Shown here: in pieces, positions 16,395 to 24,710 of the stretch
Layout: each line of letters opens with the position of its first letter
Numbering within the stretch: the first letter of the stretch is position 1
Assembly: GCF_013363975.1 (NCBI RefSeq)
Contig: NZ_JABWGN010000009.1
Span: 186,001-250,000 of the forward strand
DNA: 64,000 bases
Reading direction: 5' to 3'
From: Nonomuraea montanisoli
Lineage (GTDB): Bacteria; Actinomycetota; Actinomycetes; Streptosporangiales; Streptosporangiaceae
Program-made: the position numbers and the translations under genes
Notes under the pieces: generated by a model
Told to the model about the DNA's origin: nothing
The model's database searches: none
What the model saw: the letters and a program-made list of their open reading frames with translations, nothing else

Positions 16395-18051
16395 TCGACA
16401 TCAGGCGCAGCTGCAACATGGCCGACAGCCGCGCGCCGGGGTCGCCGAGGTCGAGCCGGCCGACCTCGGCGGCCCGGCGCAGCCGGTAGCGGAAGGTGTT
16501 GGAGTGCACGTACATCGCGGCCGAGGCCACCGCGACGTCGCCGAAGGCGTCGAGCCAGGCCCGGAGCGTCTCGGCCAGACTGGTCTGGTGCTCCTTGTCG
16601 TAGGCGACGATGCGCGCGACGGCCCCGCTGGGGATGTCGCCGCGCGGGACGAGGTCGGCCAGCTCGATCAGCAGTGCCTCGACATGCACGTCGTCCAGCC
16701 GGGCCACCTGCCGCCCGCCGGCCCCCGAGCGCAGCACGCGCAGGGCGCGCTCGGCCCCCGATCGCGACTGGGCCAGCGCCGAGCTGTCGGCGGCCAGCGA
16801 CCCGACCCCGATGAGCGGGCGCAGCCGCGAGCCGACGCGGGCCAGGAACTCGGAGGCGATCCACGCCGCTCGTTCCTCGGCCTCCTCGCGGTTCTGGTGC
16901 CGGTGCTGCGGCAGGGGCAGCACGCCGAAGGCGACGTCGCCGATGAGCGCCGCGGCGGCCCGCGGGTGGGCCGCGGACAGGTGGATGGCGAAGGCGTCGG
17001 CCAGCCGCTTGCGCTCGGTGGCGAGCTGGGCGGGCAGCGGGGGCTCGGCCGCCGAGCCGACGACGTTCAGTGCGAGGACGACCGCGGGCTCGTCCTTCAG
17101 CCCGAGGCGGCGGACCGCCTCCCGCGCCCCAGGCCCGTCCTCCAGGGCGGTGCTCAGCAGCTCGGCCCGCAGCCGCCGCTCCATGTCGGCGTCGGCGCGC
17201 TGCCACACCATGTGCATCGCGACCAGCTTGGACGCCTCGTACAGCGCCTCGCCGCGCTCCTCGTCCAGCGGTTTGGGGACGACGACCCAGATCGTGCCGA
17301 GGATCTCGTCCCCGGCCCGCACCGCGATCGCCGCCCGGGGCAGCTCCGGCGGCAGCGACGGGTCGACCTGCTCGGGCAGGGGCGCCACGAAGACCGGCCG
17401 GTCGCCGCGGTAGATCGCCTGGAACACCCCGCGCTCCTCCAGGATGCGCGTGTAGTGCGCCGGGACCTGGCGGCCCAGGATCGTCTGGACCCGCGAGTGG
17501 TCGGCCTCCTCCTGGCGGCTGGAGAAGGCCAGCAGCCGGGAGTTGCGGTCCTCGATGGTGACGGGCGCGTCGAGCAGCGCGGCGATGGCGTTGGCGACCG
17601 CGAACAGGTCGCCGGACCTGATCCGGCCGACCGTGTGCGCGTCCGCGCCGTCCGGGCCGCCGCTCTCGGCGATCAGCGACCGGAGCATCCCGGCCAGGTG
17701 CGACCACGACGCGCCGCGCGCGAACGACAGGACCGTCACCCCTGCCTCGCGCGCCGCCGCGACGAGCTCTTCGTCGGGCACGACCGGCGCGCGGACCACG
17801 AGGCCGACGGCGTCGTGCCTGCCGAGCTGGGTCACGACCCGGGCGAGGTCGGCCGGGTCGTGCAGGCCGACGCCGAACACCAGCGCGCGGCTCGGGAGCT
17901 CGGGCTCGTCGAGCGGGTCGTAGATGACGACGTCGCCGACGTCGCCGGCCCGCTCGACGTCGCCGCAGACGACGTCGAGCAGGGTGGAGCCGAGTTCCTC
18001 GAGGACGCGGGCGAGGCTGGCTCGCGGGAGGCCGGTCACGGGGACGAGCAC
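16372..18051 (-). CDS. PucR-family transcriptional regulator
   Basis: About 559 residues. The N-terminal part is a PucR ligand-binding domain (LDVVCGDVERAGDVGDVVIY, LVVRAPVVPDEELVAAAREA), the middle a GGDEF-like region, and the C terminus carries the PucR helix-turn-helix (VASAAMYVHSNTFRYRLRRA). PucR proteins control purine, amino-acid and other catabolic operons in response to a metabolite. Start is uncertain: GTG at 18051 is the first in-frame candidate, with GTG at 18039 as the alternative. It follows the racemase gene by 86 nt and is probably in the same operon, so it likely controls this convergent catabolic block. Confidence 0.85.
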   Translation of the reverse strand: MLVPVTGLPRASLARVLEELGSTLLDVVCGDVERAGDVGDVVIYDPLDEPELPSRALVFGVGLHDPADLARVVTQLGRHDAVGLVVRAPVVPDEELVAAAREAGVTVLSFARGASWSHLAGMLRSLIAESGGPDGADAHTVGRIRSGDLFAVANAIAALLDAPVTIEDRNSRLLAFSSRQEEADHSRVQTILGRQVPAHYTRILEERGVFQAIYRGDRPVFVAPLPEQVDPSLPPELPRAAIAVRAGDEILGTIWVVVPKPLDEERGEALYEASKLVAMHMVWQRADADMERRLRAELLSTALEDGPGAREAVRRLGLKDEPAVVLALNVVGSAAEPPLPAQLATERKRLADAFAIHLSAAHPRAAAALIGDVAFGVLPLPQHRHQNREEAEERAAWIASEFLARVGSRLRPLIGVGSLAADSSALAQSRSGAERALRVLRSGAGGRQVARLDDVHVEALLIELADLVPRGDIPSGAVARIVAYDKEHQTSLAETLRAWLDAFGDVAVASAAMYVHSNTFRYRLRRAAEVGRLDLGDPGARLSAMLQLRLMSIRSAPDG

Positions 18052-18137
18052 GCGTCCGAAGCTAGCGCAGCGGCGTCGGGCCGGCGTTCGTTCTGCATGA
18101 CGAAAGGATCCTATCCGGTTTGTCCGGTTGGACCGGT

Positions 18138-19244
18138 TCAGCCGAGAGGGACCCACTCCGTGGCGACGGTCACCTCGTCCAGGACCTCGGGGATCGGGGC
18201 GACGCCCAGCCCCGGGCCGGCCGGCACCGCGAGGTGCCCGTCCTCCAGGACGAACGGCGGCGTGAGGTCGGTCCGGTAGTAGCGCTCGGACGCCGAGGTG
18301 TCGCCGGGCAGGGTGAACCCGGGCAGCGCGGCGAGCGCCACGTTGGCGGCGCGGCCCAGCCCCGTCTCCAGCATGCCGCCGCACCACACCGGCACGCCGT
18401 GCGCCGCGCAGACGTCGTGGATCCGCCTGGACTCCAGGTATCCGCCCACCCGGCCCGGCTTGATGTTGACCACCTGGCAGGCGCCCATCGCGATGGCGTC
18501 GGCGGCGGCGCGCGCCGAGACGATCGACTCGTCGAGGCAGATCGGCGTGCTGATCCGCGCGGCGAGCTCCGCGTGTCCGCGCAGGTCGTCCTCCGCCAGC
18601 GGCTGCTCCAGCAGCAGCAGCCCGAACGGGTCGAGCCCGGCCAGATGCCGCGCGTCGCCGCGCCCGTAGGCGGTGTTGGCGTCCACCTGCAGCAGGATGT
18701 CGCCGAAGCGCTCGCGCACCGCCCGGACCGGCTCGACGTCCCAGCCGGGCTCGATCTTCAGCTTGATCCGCAGGTAGCCCGCCTCCAGGTAGCCGGCCAC
18801 GGCGTCGAGCAGTTCGGGGATCGACCCGGTGATCCCGACGGACACGCCGCACGGCACGCTCGCGCGCACCGCGCCGAGGGCCCGGCCGAACGAGACGCCG
18901 GCCGCGCGCAGCTCGGCGTCCAGCACCGCCGTCTCCAGCGCGGCCTTCGCCATCCGGTGGCCCTTGAACCCGGCCAGCGCCGGGGCGACCCGGTGCGCGT
19001 CCAGGTCCGCCACCCCGGCCAGCGCCGGAATCAGGTAGCGGCTCAGCACGTCGGCCGAGGCGTGCGTGTACTCCGAGGAGTACAGCGGCGCGATCCCCGC
19101 GCCGCACTCGCCCCACCCCTCGGCCTCACCGGTGACGGCGCGCAGCACCAGCGCCTCCCGTACGGTCTCCGTTCCGAACGACGTCCGGAAGGGCGACACG
19201 AGCGGCACCCGGATGGTGCGGATCTCCACTCCTGACAGCTTCAC
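18138..19244 (-). CDS. N-succinylamino-acid racemase / o-succinylbenzoate synthase family
   Basis: A 368-residue enolase-superfamily enzyme. The catalytic lysines of the KxK motif are present in LRIKLKIEPGW (Lys161, Lys163); metal ligands Asp188 (VDANTAYG), Glu213 (LEQPL) and Asp238 (LDESI), and the second catalytic Lys262 (NIKPGRVGGY), are all in place. These match the Amycolatopsis N-acylamino-acid racemase almost position for position. The partners argue for racemisation of N-succinyl amino acids rather than menaquinone synthesis: it is flanked by a GNAT acyltransferase and an M20 deacylase and no men genes are nearby. GTG start overlaps the acyltransferase stop (GTGA). Confidence 0.88.
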   Translation of the reverse strand: MKLSGVEIRTIRVPLVSPFRTSFGTETVREALVLRAVTGEAEGWGECGAGIAPLYSSEYTHASADVLSRYLIPALAGVADLDAHRVAPALAGFKGHRMAKAALETAVLDAELRAAGVSFGRALGAVRASVPCGVSVGITGSIPELLDAVAGYLEAGYLRIKLKIEPGWDVEPVRAVRERFGDILLQVDANTAYGRGDARHLAGLDPFGLLLLEQPLAEDDLRGHAELAARISTPICLDESIVSARAAADAIAMGACQVVNIKPGRVGGYLESRRIHDVCAAHGVPVWCGGMLETGLGRAANVALAALPGFTLPGDTSASERYYRTDLTPPFVLEDGHLAVPAGPGLGVAPIPEVLDEVTVATEWVPLG

Positions 19245-20137
19245 TGCGACTCCCGCCTGTCGACGATGTACCAACCCGCGCGGTCGAATCCGCGCACCCG
19301 CGCGCCCTCGGCGAGCAGGTCGCCCAGCACGTCCCGCAGCGCCGTACGCCACTGCGCGGCCAGCCCCGGATCGTGCTCGCGGATCGTCTCGACGTCTCCG
19401 GGGACGCCGACCAGCACGGTGCTCGTGCCGGCGCGGCCGGCGACCGGCCCACCCGCGGGCGAGACGTCCAGTGCCACGGCCGCCTTCGCCGCGCGGGCGG
19501 CGGCCGCGTCGGCCCACCTGAGCCGGCCCGCGCAGGCCGCCACGGCGGCGGGCGACTCCAGCCGCCACCGCACCAGCACCCGGTCGGTGTCGTCGCTGCG
19601 ATTGATGTCGTCGTCCATCGGGCCGTAGAAGTTCGAGAGGTACTCGTCCGGGTCGGCGGCCAGCTTGGTGATGTTGAAGTAGGCGTTGCGCCTGATCAGC
19701 GGGTCGTAGGTCCAGCACACCTCGCCGACGCCTCGGGCCATGGCCCAGGCGCGCTGGTGCAGCTTCAGCGCGAAGCCGATGTTGCGGCCCTGCACGCGCG
19801 CCAGCACCCCCGCGATGTGACTGTGCAGGGCCTCGCGCGCGGGCGGGGAGAAGAAGCCGAAGCAGGCACCCACCAGCTCGTCCCCGTCGAAGGCGCCGCT
19901 GACGTAGCTGCCCGCCTTCGCCATCGCCCGCAGCAGGTCGGCCGTCACCGGCGGGTTGTTCTCACCGGTACGCCAGATGCGCTCGTACAGGCGGCGGACG
20001 GCCTCGAGGTCTACGACGCTGTCCAGGGGGCGGATGTCGATGCCCGCGCTGTGCGCGGCCGACTCGGCCGCGGCGTACGCCAAGTCGACGGACCGGGACC
20101 CGTGACGGTCGCGGATGAGATCAGTCACGCCGGTCAT
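19241..20137 (-). CDS. GNAT acyltransferase, putative D-amino-acid N-succinyltransferase
   Basis: A 298-residue protein with the GNAT fold: YVSGAFDGDELVGACFGFFS (beta4-beta5), ARVQGRNIGFALKLHQRAWA (the acyl-CoA-binding loop and helix) and WTYDPLIRRNAYFNITKLAA. It resembles the GNAT enzymes found next to NSAR genes, which succinylate D-amino acids as the first step of D-to-L conversion. It overlaps the M20 gene by 17 nt and the racemase by 4 nt. Substrate assignment rests on gene context. Confidence 0.8.
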   Translation of the reverse strand: MTGVTDLIRDRHGSRSVDLAYAAAESAAHSAGIDIRPLDSVVDLEAVRRLYERIWRTGENNPPVTADLLRAMAKAGSYVSGAFDGDELVGACFGFFSPPAREALHSHIAGVLARVQGRNIGFALKLHQRAWAMARGVGEVCWTYDPLIRRNAYFNITKLAADPDEYLSNFYGPMDDDINRSDDTDRVLVRWRLESPAAVAACAGRLRWADAAAARAAKAAVALDVSPAGGPVAGRAGTSTVLVGVPGDVETIREHDPGLAAQWRTALRDVLGDLLAEGARVRGFDRAGWYIVDRRESQ

Positions 20138-21323
20138 GCTCGCAGCCGGTCCGGTCCGGTAGCTGGTCGGCGAGCACGGGAGGACGCGGCCCGGTTCGTC
20201 CGGGCGGACAACCCCGCGCCGCGAGCAACTCGGCGAGCAGGGCCGTGAGCAGGCGCGTGCGCCCCGGCAGCTCGGCCACGACCACGTGCTCGTCGTCGGC
20301 GTGCGCCCCGCCGCCGACCGCGCCCAGCCCGTCGAGGGTCGGCGTGCCCACTCCGGCGGTGAAGTTCCCGTCGGAGGCGCCGCCGACGGCGACCGAGGCG
20401 AGCGGGGCGAGCCCGAGGTCCGTCGCGAGCCGGCGGGCCCGCTCGAACAGGTCCGCCGAAGCCGCGGCCGGGAGCGGCGGCCGGTTCGGACCACCGATGA
20501 TCTCCAGTTCTGAGCCCTCCAGCGCGGGCCGCAGGCCCAGCATCGCGGCGTGGACGCGGGTCTGCTCGGCGGCCTCCCAGACCCGGGCGTCGACCTCGAA
20601 GCGGCCCCGGCCGGGCACGGTGTTCACCGTGGTGCCCGCCTCCAGGCGGGTCGGCGTGACGGTCGTGCCCAGCCCCGGGTCGCCCAGCCCGGCCACGGCC
20701 ACGACCTGGCGGGCCAGTTCCACCGAGGCGTTGACGCCGCGCTCCGGCTCCAGCCCGGCGTGCGCGGCCCGTCCCCGCACCAGCACCTCGTAGCGCGAGA
20801 CGCCCTTGCGCGCGGTCTTCAGGGCTCCGCCGGGCCCGGCGGCCTCCAGGACCAGCGCGGCGGCGCATCCGCGGGCCTCGTCCTCGATGAGCTCGCGCGA
20901 GAAGGGGGACCCGAGTTCCTCGTCGCCGGTGATGAGCAGGGTCACGCCGTCCAGGTCGTCCATCGTCGCGAGCGCGTGGAAGGCCATCGCCAGCCCGGTC
21001 TTCATGTCGAAGCACCCGGGCCCGCGCAGCAGCCCGTCGCGGACCTCGAAGGGATGCGTCCGCAGCGAGCCGACCGGCCACACCGTGTCGTGGTGCCCGA
21101 GCAGCAGCACCCGGGGCTCGCCGCCGAACCGCCAGCGCACGTGGGTGCGGCCGGCCACCTCCACCCGCTCCCCTTCAGTGCCCAGGAGACGGCCGCCGAC
21201 CTCGGCGACCGCCTCCGCGCTGCGGGCGACCGCGGCCAGGTCCTCGGACGGGGACTCGCAGCTCACGAGCCGCTCGATGTCGGCGATCATCGCGGCGGCG
21301 TCTTCGTTTCCTGATCGGCGCAT
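20121..21323 (-). CDS. M20 metallopeptidase, putative N-acyl-L-amino-acid deacylase
   Basis: A 400-residue zinc hydrolase of the ArgE/DapE/CPG2 type. Metal and catalytic residues are visible: His77 and Asp79 in LLLGHHDTVWP, Asp106 in GPGCFDMKTG, the Glu pair in TGDEELGS (135-136), and a C-terminal His in GGGAHADDEHV. In the known NSAR pathway an M20 enzyme removes the succinyl group only from the L isomer and so makes the conversion irreversible. ATG at 21323 follows TGGAG. First gene of the racemase operon. Confidence 0.87.
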   Translation of the reverse strand: MRRSGNEDAAAMIADIERLVSCESPSEDLAAVARSAEAVAEVGGRLLGTEGERVEVAGRTHVRWRFGGEPRVLLLGHHDTVWPVGSLRTHPFEVRDGLLRGPGCFDMKTGLAMAFHALATMDDLDGVTLLITGDEELGSPFSRELIEDEARGCAAALVLEAAGPGGALKTARKGVSRYEVLVRGRAAHAGLEPERGVNASVELARQVVAVAGLGDPGLGTTVTPTRLEAGTTVNTVPGRGRFEVDARVWEAAEQTRVHAAMLGLRPALEGSELEIIGGPNRPPLPAAASADLFERARRLATDLGLAPLASVAVGGASDGNFTAGVGTPTLDGLGAVGGGAHADDEHVVVAELPGRTRLLTALLAELLAARGCPPGRTGPRPPVLADQLPDRTGCEHDRRD

Positions 21324-21462
21324 CGCTCCAGCATGGTGAAGCGGGGCGGGCGCGGATCCGTCCGGCCGGCCAACATCGGCGCGTCCCGTTGGGACCCAGC
21401 GACGAACCGGACGGCGAACCGTGCGCCGCGACGCGCCGTGAACCGGCGCGGCCGGAGGTCCC

Positions 21463-21840
21463 ATGGGCCTCGGTGCCGGCGATGCCGTGGGCGAGCAGGA
21501 CAGCGTTGTGACCGTCCCCGCGCTCGCGCAGCAGCGTCGCCGCGTGCCAGAGCCTGGCCACCGGCTCCTCGGGCACGTCGAGCGCCCGCAGCCCGGCGTA
21601 CGGCGCTCGGCCCTCAGCCGGCGCGCTCAGCGCTGCTCGGGTGGCGAGGTCGGCGACCATCGCCACCGGGGTGAAGGTCTCCGTCGGCGTCGTCCACAAA
21701 ACCCTCGCAGCCGCTTCCGAGGGCAACCCCACTGACCAGCCCCGCCACCCCTGGGGAGCACGCTGTGCCGCTGCCCCGGATCCCGCCCGGCCCGCCGACG
21801 CCCGCATGCGGGCCACCAGCTCCGAAGCCGCGGCGTCGTC
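21463..21840 (-). pseudogene. SCO6745-family protein fragment
   Basis: The frame reads SVGLPSEAAARVLW and then PYAGLRALDVPEEPVARLWH and AATLLRERGDGHNAVLLAHG before losing similarity. The WHAATLLREHRGDGHxA segment is the hallmark of the SCO6745 family of actinobacterial proteins. The N-terminal half and the end are missing and no good start is present, so it is a remnant lying between the M20 operon and the divergent DinB gene. Confidence 0.6.
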
Positions 21841-21895
21841 GAGGGGTTTGCCTTCGTGGTGGACGGGCGCGGGACGGGCGCGGGAGACTGCCCCA

Positions 21896-22651
21896 ATGGC
21901 TGCTGAGTATGCCCAGAGTGACCAGTTCCGTGGTGCCCGCATCCACCTGTGCGACCTTGCCGGTCTCGAGATCCGCGATTGCGAGGTCAGCGGTCTGAAG
22001 ATCGTCGACTGCTATGGGGGCGACGTCTACCTCGGTGGCGACTTCGAGCGTCTCGTCGTCAACGACGTCGACGTGACCGCCTTCGTCGAGGCCGAGCTCG
22101 ACCGGCAGCACCCCACGCGGGTGCTGGCACGTGACGCCACGTCCCCCGACGATTACCGAACTGCTTGGGAAGCCATCGAGACGCTGTGGGCGGAGACACT
22201 CGACCGCGCTAGGCTGCTGCCCGAGGCCAAGCTGCACGAGCAGGTCAACGGCGAGTGGTCGTTGGTCGAGACCCAACGGCACCTGCTGTTCGCCGGCGAT
22301 GCCTGGCTCGGCAATGCCGTGCTGGAGGAGGAAGCGCCGTACCACCCGTTGGGCTTCCCCGCCGGCGGGATGCCGCCCGACGCGACGGCGAAGCTCGGTC
22401 TCACCCTCGAAGCCTCCCCGACGCTCGACGAGGTGCTCGCGCCCCGGCTCGCCCGCATGGCCACGATGCGGCGTGCCGTCGACGGGCTCACTGAGGCCGA
22501 GCTCGACCGGGTATGCGGTCGCAAGCCGGCGGACCCGTATCCCGACCAGGAGTACGTCGTGCGCCGCTGCCTCAAGGTGGTGCTGAAGGAAGAGGCCGAG
22601 CATCACCGTTATGCGGTGCGCGACCTCGCCATGCTCGAGGCCGGTGCCTGA
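21896..22651 (+). CDS. DinB-family protein with pentapeptide-like N terminus
   Basis: A 251-residue protein. The first 60 residues form short parallel strands in a pentapeptide-repeat pattern (FRGARIHLCDLAGLEIRDCE, VSGLKIVDCYGGDVYLGGDF). Residues from about 75 on form a DinB four-helix bundle (WEAIETLWAETLDRARLLPE, GEWSLVETQRHLLFAGDAWL, VVLKEEAEHHRYAVRDLAML), with His residues placed as in the DinB metal site. The family includes thiol-dependent transferases and detoxification proteins. Start ATG at 21896. Substrate unknown. Confidence 0.8.
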   Translation: MAAEYAQSDQFRGARIHLCDLAGLEIRDCEVSGLKIVDCYGGDVYLGGDFERLVVNDVDVTAFVEAELDRQHPTRVLARDATSPDDYRTAWEAIETLWAETLDRARLLPEAKLHEQVNGEWSLVETQRHLLFAGDAWLGNAVLEEEAPYHPLGFPAGGMPPDATAKLGLTLEASPTLDEVLAPRLARMATMRRAVDGLTEAELDRVCGRKPADPYPDQEYVVRRCLKVVLKEEAEHHRYAVRDLAMLEAGA

Positions 22652-23048
22652 ACTGGCGCTGACCCGGCCGGAAATGACGTCCAGCGAGAACGACGAGGAC
22701 GGCCATCGCGGTGCCGATGTGGCTTTCTGAGCATGGGGGTTGCCTCCGTCTTGGCCTAGCAGTGCTAGCGATGCGATGACAGCATCGCTAGCTGCGCATG
22801 AATGGCTAGCGGAGCTGGAATCCATACCGTCGCTACAAAATGAGGTGAGTCGGGCCCTTCGCTGGGGCTGGCGCTCTCAGCAAGACACGGCGGCCGGGCC
22901 GCGCGGGATGGAGGGCGTCATGGTCGGCAGGCGTCGCCGGTCGACCGCGATGCCGTCCGCGAGCGACACCATCTGAACATCGAACGCAGACACAGGCGGG
23001 GCCGGCCGGTCCCAGCGGCATGACACTCGACGGCGTACGGTCGGCGCG
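22652..23048. other. Intergenic region with one perfect inverted repeat
   Basis: No convincing gene on either strand. Several gctagc motifs occur, and the perfect inverted repeat at 22764-22792 is the main structure. Short open frames here have no usable start or resemble nothing I know. Confidence 0.5.
22764..22792. promoter_or_regulatory. Perfect 11-bp inverted repeat with 7-nt loop
   Basis: Arms gctagcgatgc (22764-22774) and gcatcgctagc (22782-22792) around gatgaca. There is no T-tract, so an operator is more likely than a terminator. A further ctagc half-site lies on each side (about 22755 and 22805). Confidence 0.55.
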
Positions 23049-23666
23049 TCAGGCCCCGGCGATGGCGAGTCCCTGGTCGTCGAGCTCGGCCGCCAGGCCG
23101 AAAGTCGCGTGGATGTCGAAGTCCTGGAAGACCGAGTTCCGGCTGATGCCCTCGTCGGTGACGGTGAAGATCTGGAGCGTGTGCAGGGAGTACCCGTCGC
23201 CGACGCGCTGATAGGCGGCGAACCCGGGCTGGCCGCCGTTGGCCGCGACCTCCTTGAGCAGCCAGTCCTTCCCGGCCACCGCGAAGACCCATTCCATGAA
23301 CAGGCCGTAGTCGCCGCGGCCGGAGAACCAGTTGAGCATCGGCGGCATCTCCATGATCACGTCCTCGGTAGAGCAGCCGCTTGAGGTCCTCGACGTCGGC
23401 GCGCTCGAACGCCTCCATGTAGCGTTCGACCCAGGCGCGCTGCTCGGCCGCGGACGGCTCGTTGACCCGTTCCTGCCGGACCCCGGCCTCCCTGACGCGG
23501 GTACGCGCCCGCTGCAGGGAGCTGTTCACCGACACGACGGTGGTGCCGAGGATCTCCGCCGTTTCGGATGTGGAGAAGCTGAGCACGTCTAGCAGTACGC
23601 CAGCAGCTCCGTCCGGAACGGTTCGATCCGACGATCGAAGCCTTCCCCGTCACCCCGCGCGGTCAT
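23049..23666 (-). pseudogene. Sigma-70 family (ECF with SnoaL-like C terminus) factor, broken
   Basis: The N terminus begins at 23666 with DGEGFDRRIEPFRTELLAYC and then hits a stop. After a large internal deletion the sigma-4 region resumes in another frame (VLSFSTSETAEILGTTVVSV, NSSLQRARTRVREAG). A 2-nt deletion near 23367 (expected LLYTEDV, now LLYRGRD) moves the rest, MEMPPMLNWFSGRGDYGLFM onward, into a third frame. The last part is the SnoaL-like domain of large ECF factors. Region 2 is missing, so it cannot work. Confidence 0.8.
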
Positions 23667-23747
23667 CAACGGCCTGGCCATGACATACATCCCCAATGTT
23701 GGATGGATAGTGCTGTTCCTGAACATCGCTCGTAGTCAGGGGCTTCG

Positions 23748-23806
23748 GTACGAAGAGTCACGCCAAGAAGCCGGGAACAAGATCCTTGGCGTGCCCCCTT
23801 TCGTAC
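23748..23806. other. Nested inverted repeat
   Basis: Outer arms gtacgaa (23748-23754) and ttcgtac (23800-23806) and inner arms cacgccaag (23759-23767) and cttggcgtg (23785-23793) can form one imperfect stem. It lies in a gene-free 230-bp gap between the broken sigma factor and the SnoaL-like gene. It may be a terminator or the end of a lost mobile element. Confidence 0.45.
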
Positions 23807-23895
23807 TGACGCGTCCCGCTCTCAGCGATGCAGGGCTTGAGGTCCGATATTCGTCATCGCCCTGCACACGGTCACTGCTGGTTGCGGATAAGGGT

Positions 23896-24309
23896 TCACT
23901 GCGCCGGCGCCGGCACCGGGCTGTTGTGATAAGCGGCGATCAGCCACTGGCCGTCCCGCTTCTCGAGGACCCAGGTCGCGTTCACCTTGTGCGCGTCGTC
24001 CGGGACCTCGGTCTCGCCGGGGAACAGGATGGCGGATTCGGTGATGACGATCGCGCCGTCCCTGCCGATGAAGCGGATGCCGAGCTGCTTGTTGTAGGTC
24101 GAGGTGCCCTTGAGCGGCCCCTCGAACGCCACGGCCATGTTCTGCCGGATCACCTCACGGCTGTCGCGGAGCGAGCCGGTCATGATGGCGGTCGCGTCCG
24201 CGGTGTAGTTGGCGACCATGCCCGCGGCGTCGCCGGCCTCCCACGCCTTGTAGGAGTCAACCAGCACGGCCTGGATGGCGGCCTCGTCTGCCGCACGACT
24301 GTTCGACAT
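23896..24309 (-). CDS. SnoaL-like / SgcJ-EcaC family protein
   Basis: A 137-residue single-domain protein of the NTF2-like fold: DEAAIQAVLVDSYKAWEAGD, ATAIMTGSLRDSREVIRQNM, NATWVLEKRDGQWLIAAYHN. The family is annotated as SgcJ/EcaC oxidoreductase-like or DUF4440; most members have unknown ligands. The start is well supported by AGGGAGAATCGAA before ATG. It is intact between two pseudogenes. Confidence 0.8.
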   Translation of the reverse strand: MSNSRAADEAAIQAVLVDSYKAWEAGDAAGMVANYTADATAIMTGSLRDSREVIRQNMAVAFEGPLKGTSTYNKQLGIRFIGRDGAIVITESAILFPGETEVPDDAHKVNATWVLEKRDGQWLIAAYHNSPVPAPAQ

Positions 24310-24710
24310 TTCGATTCTCCCTGGTGATCGATTCGCCCGAGGTACTCCTGCGAGCTCGTGAGTACATACCGGCGGCGGGGTCGGAACTCATCGCGGCGGA
24401 GGAAAATCCGTCTCTACGTCTGCTGCGTCCCTCGGCTCCGGCTCGCCGTGCCGAACGGCCCTGCGCGGTCGGGGTGGGACCGCACCATGTGGGCACGTGG
24501 AGAGGAGCCGACGTCCGCGAGCGGCCGCGCGATCCGCCGGTGCGGGCCGAGGTGTCGCGCCTCGGGGATGCCGTTCCTCCCCTCTGAGCCGACTCGTCCA
24601 GCGCGGTGGCGACCTGGAGCGTCACCGGGCCCTTGATCGTTTCGGTGGTGGCTCGCTAGGGTTGGGCGCCTTTGTTCGGATCCTGTCCGCTCGTGCCCTG
24701 GGGATCGTTC
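24310..24710. other. No supported gene
   Basis: Open frames occur on both strands (for example IDSPEVLLRAREYIPAAG on +) but none has a ribosome-binding site together with recognisable similarity. Confidence 0.4.

Noticed and set aside
16372-19116. A 914-codon version of the PucR gene
   Set aside because: The extra 350 residues are the wrong frame of the racemase gene and are Arg/Gly-rich; family length agrees with the start near 18051.
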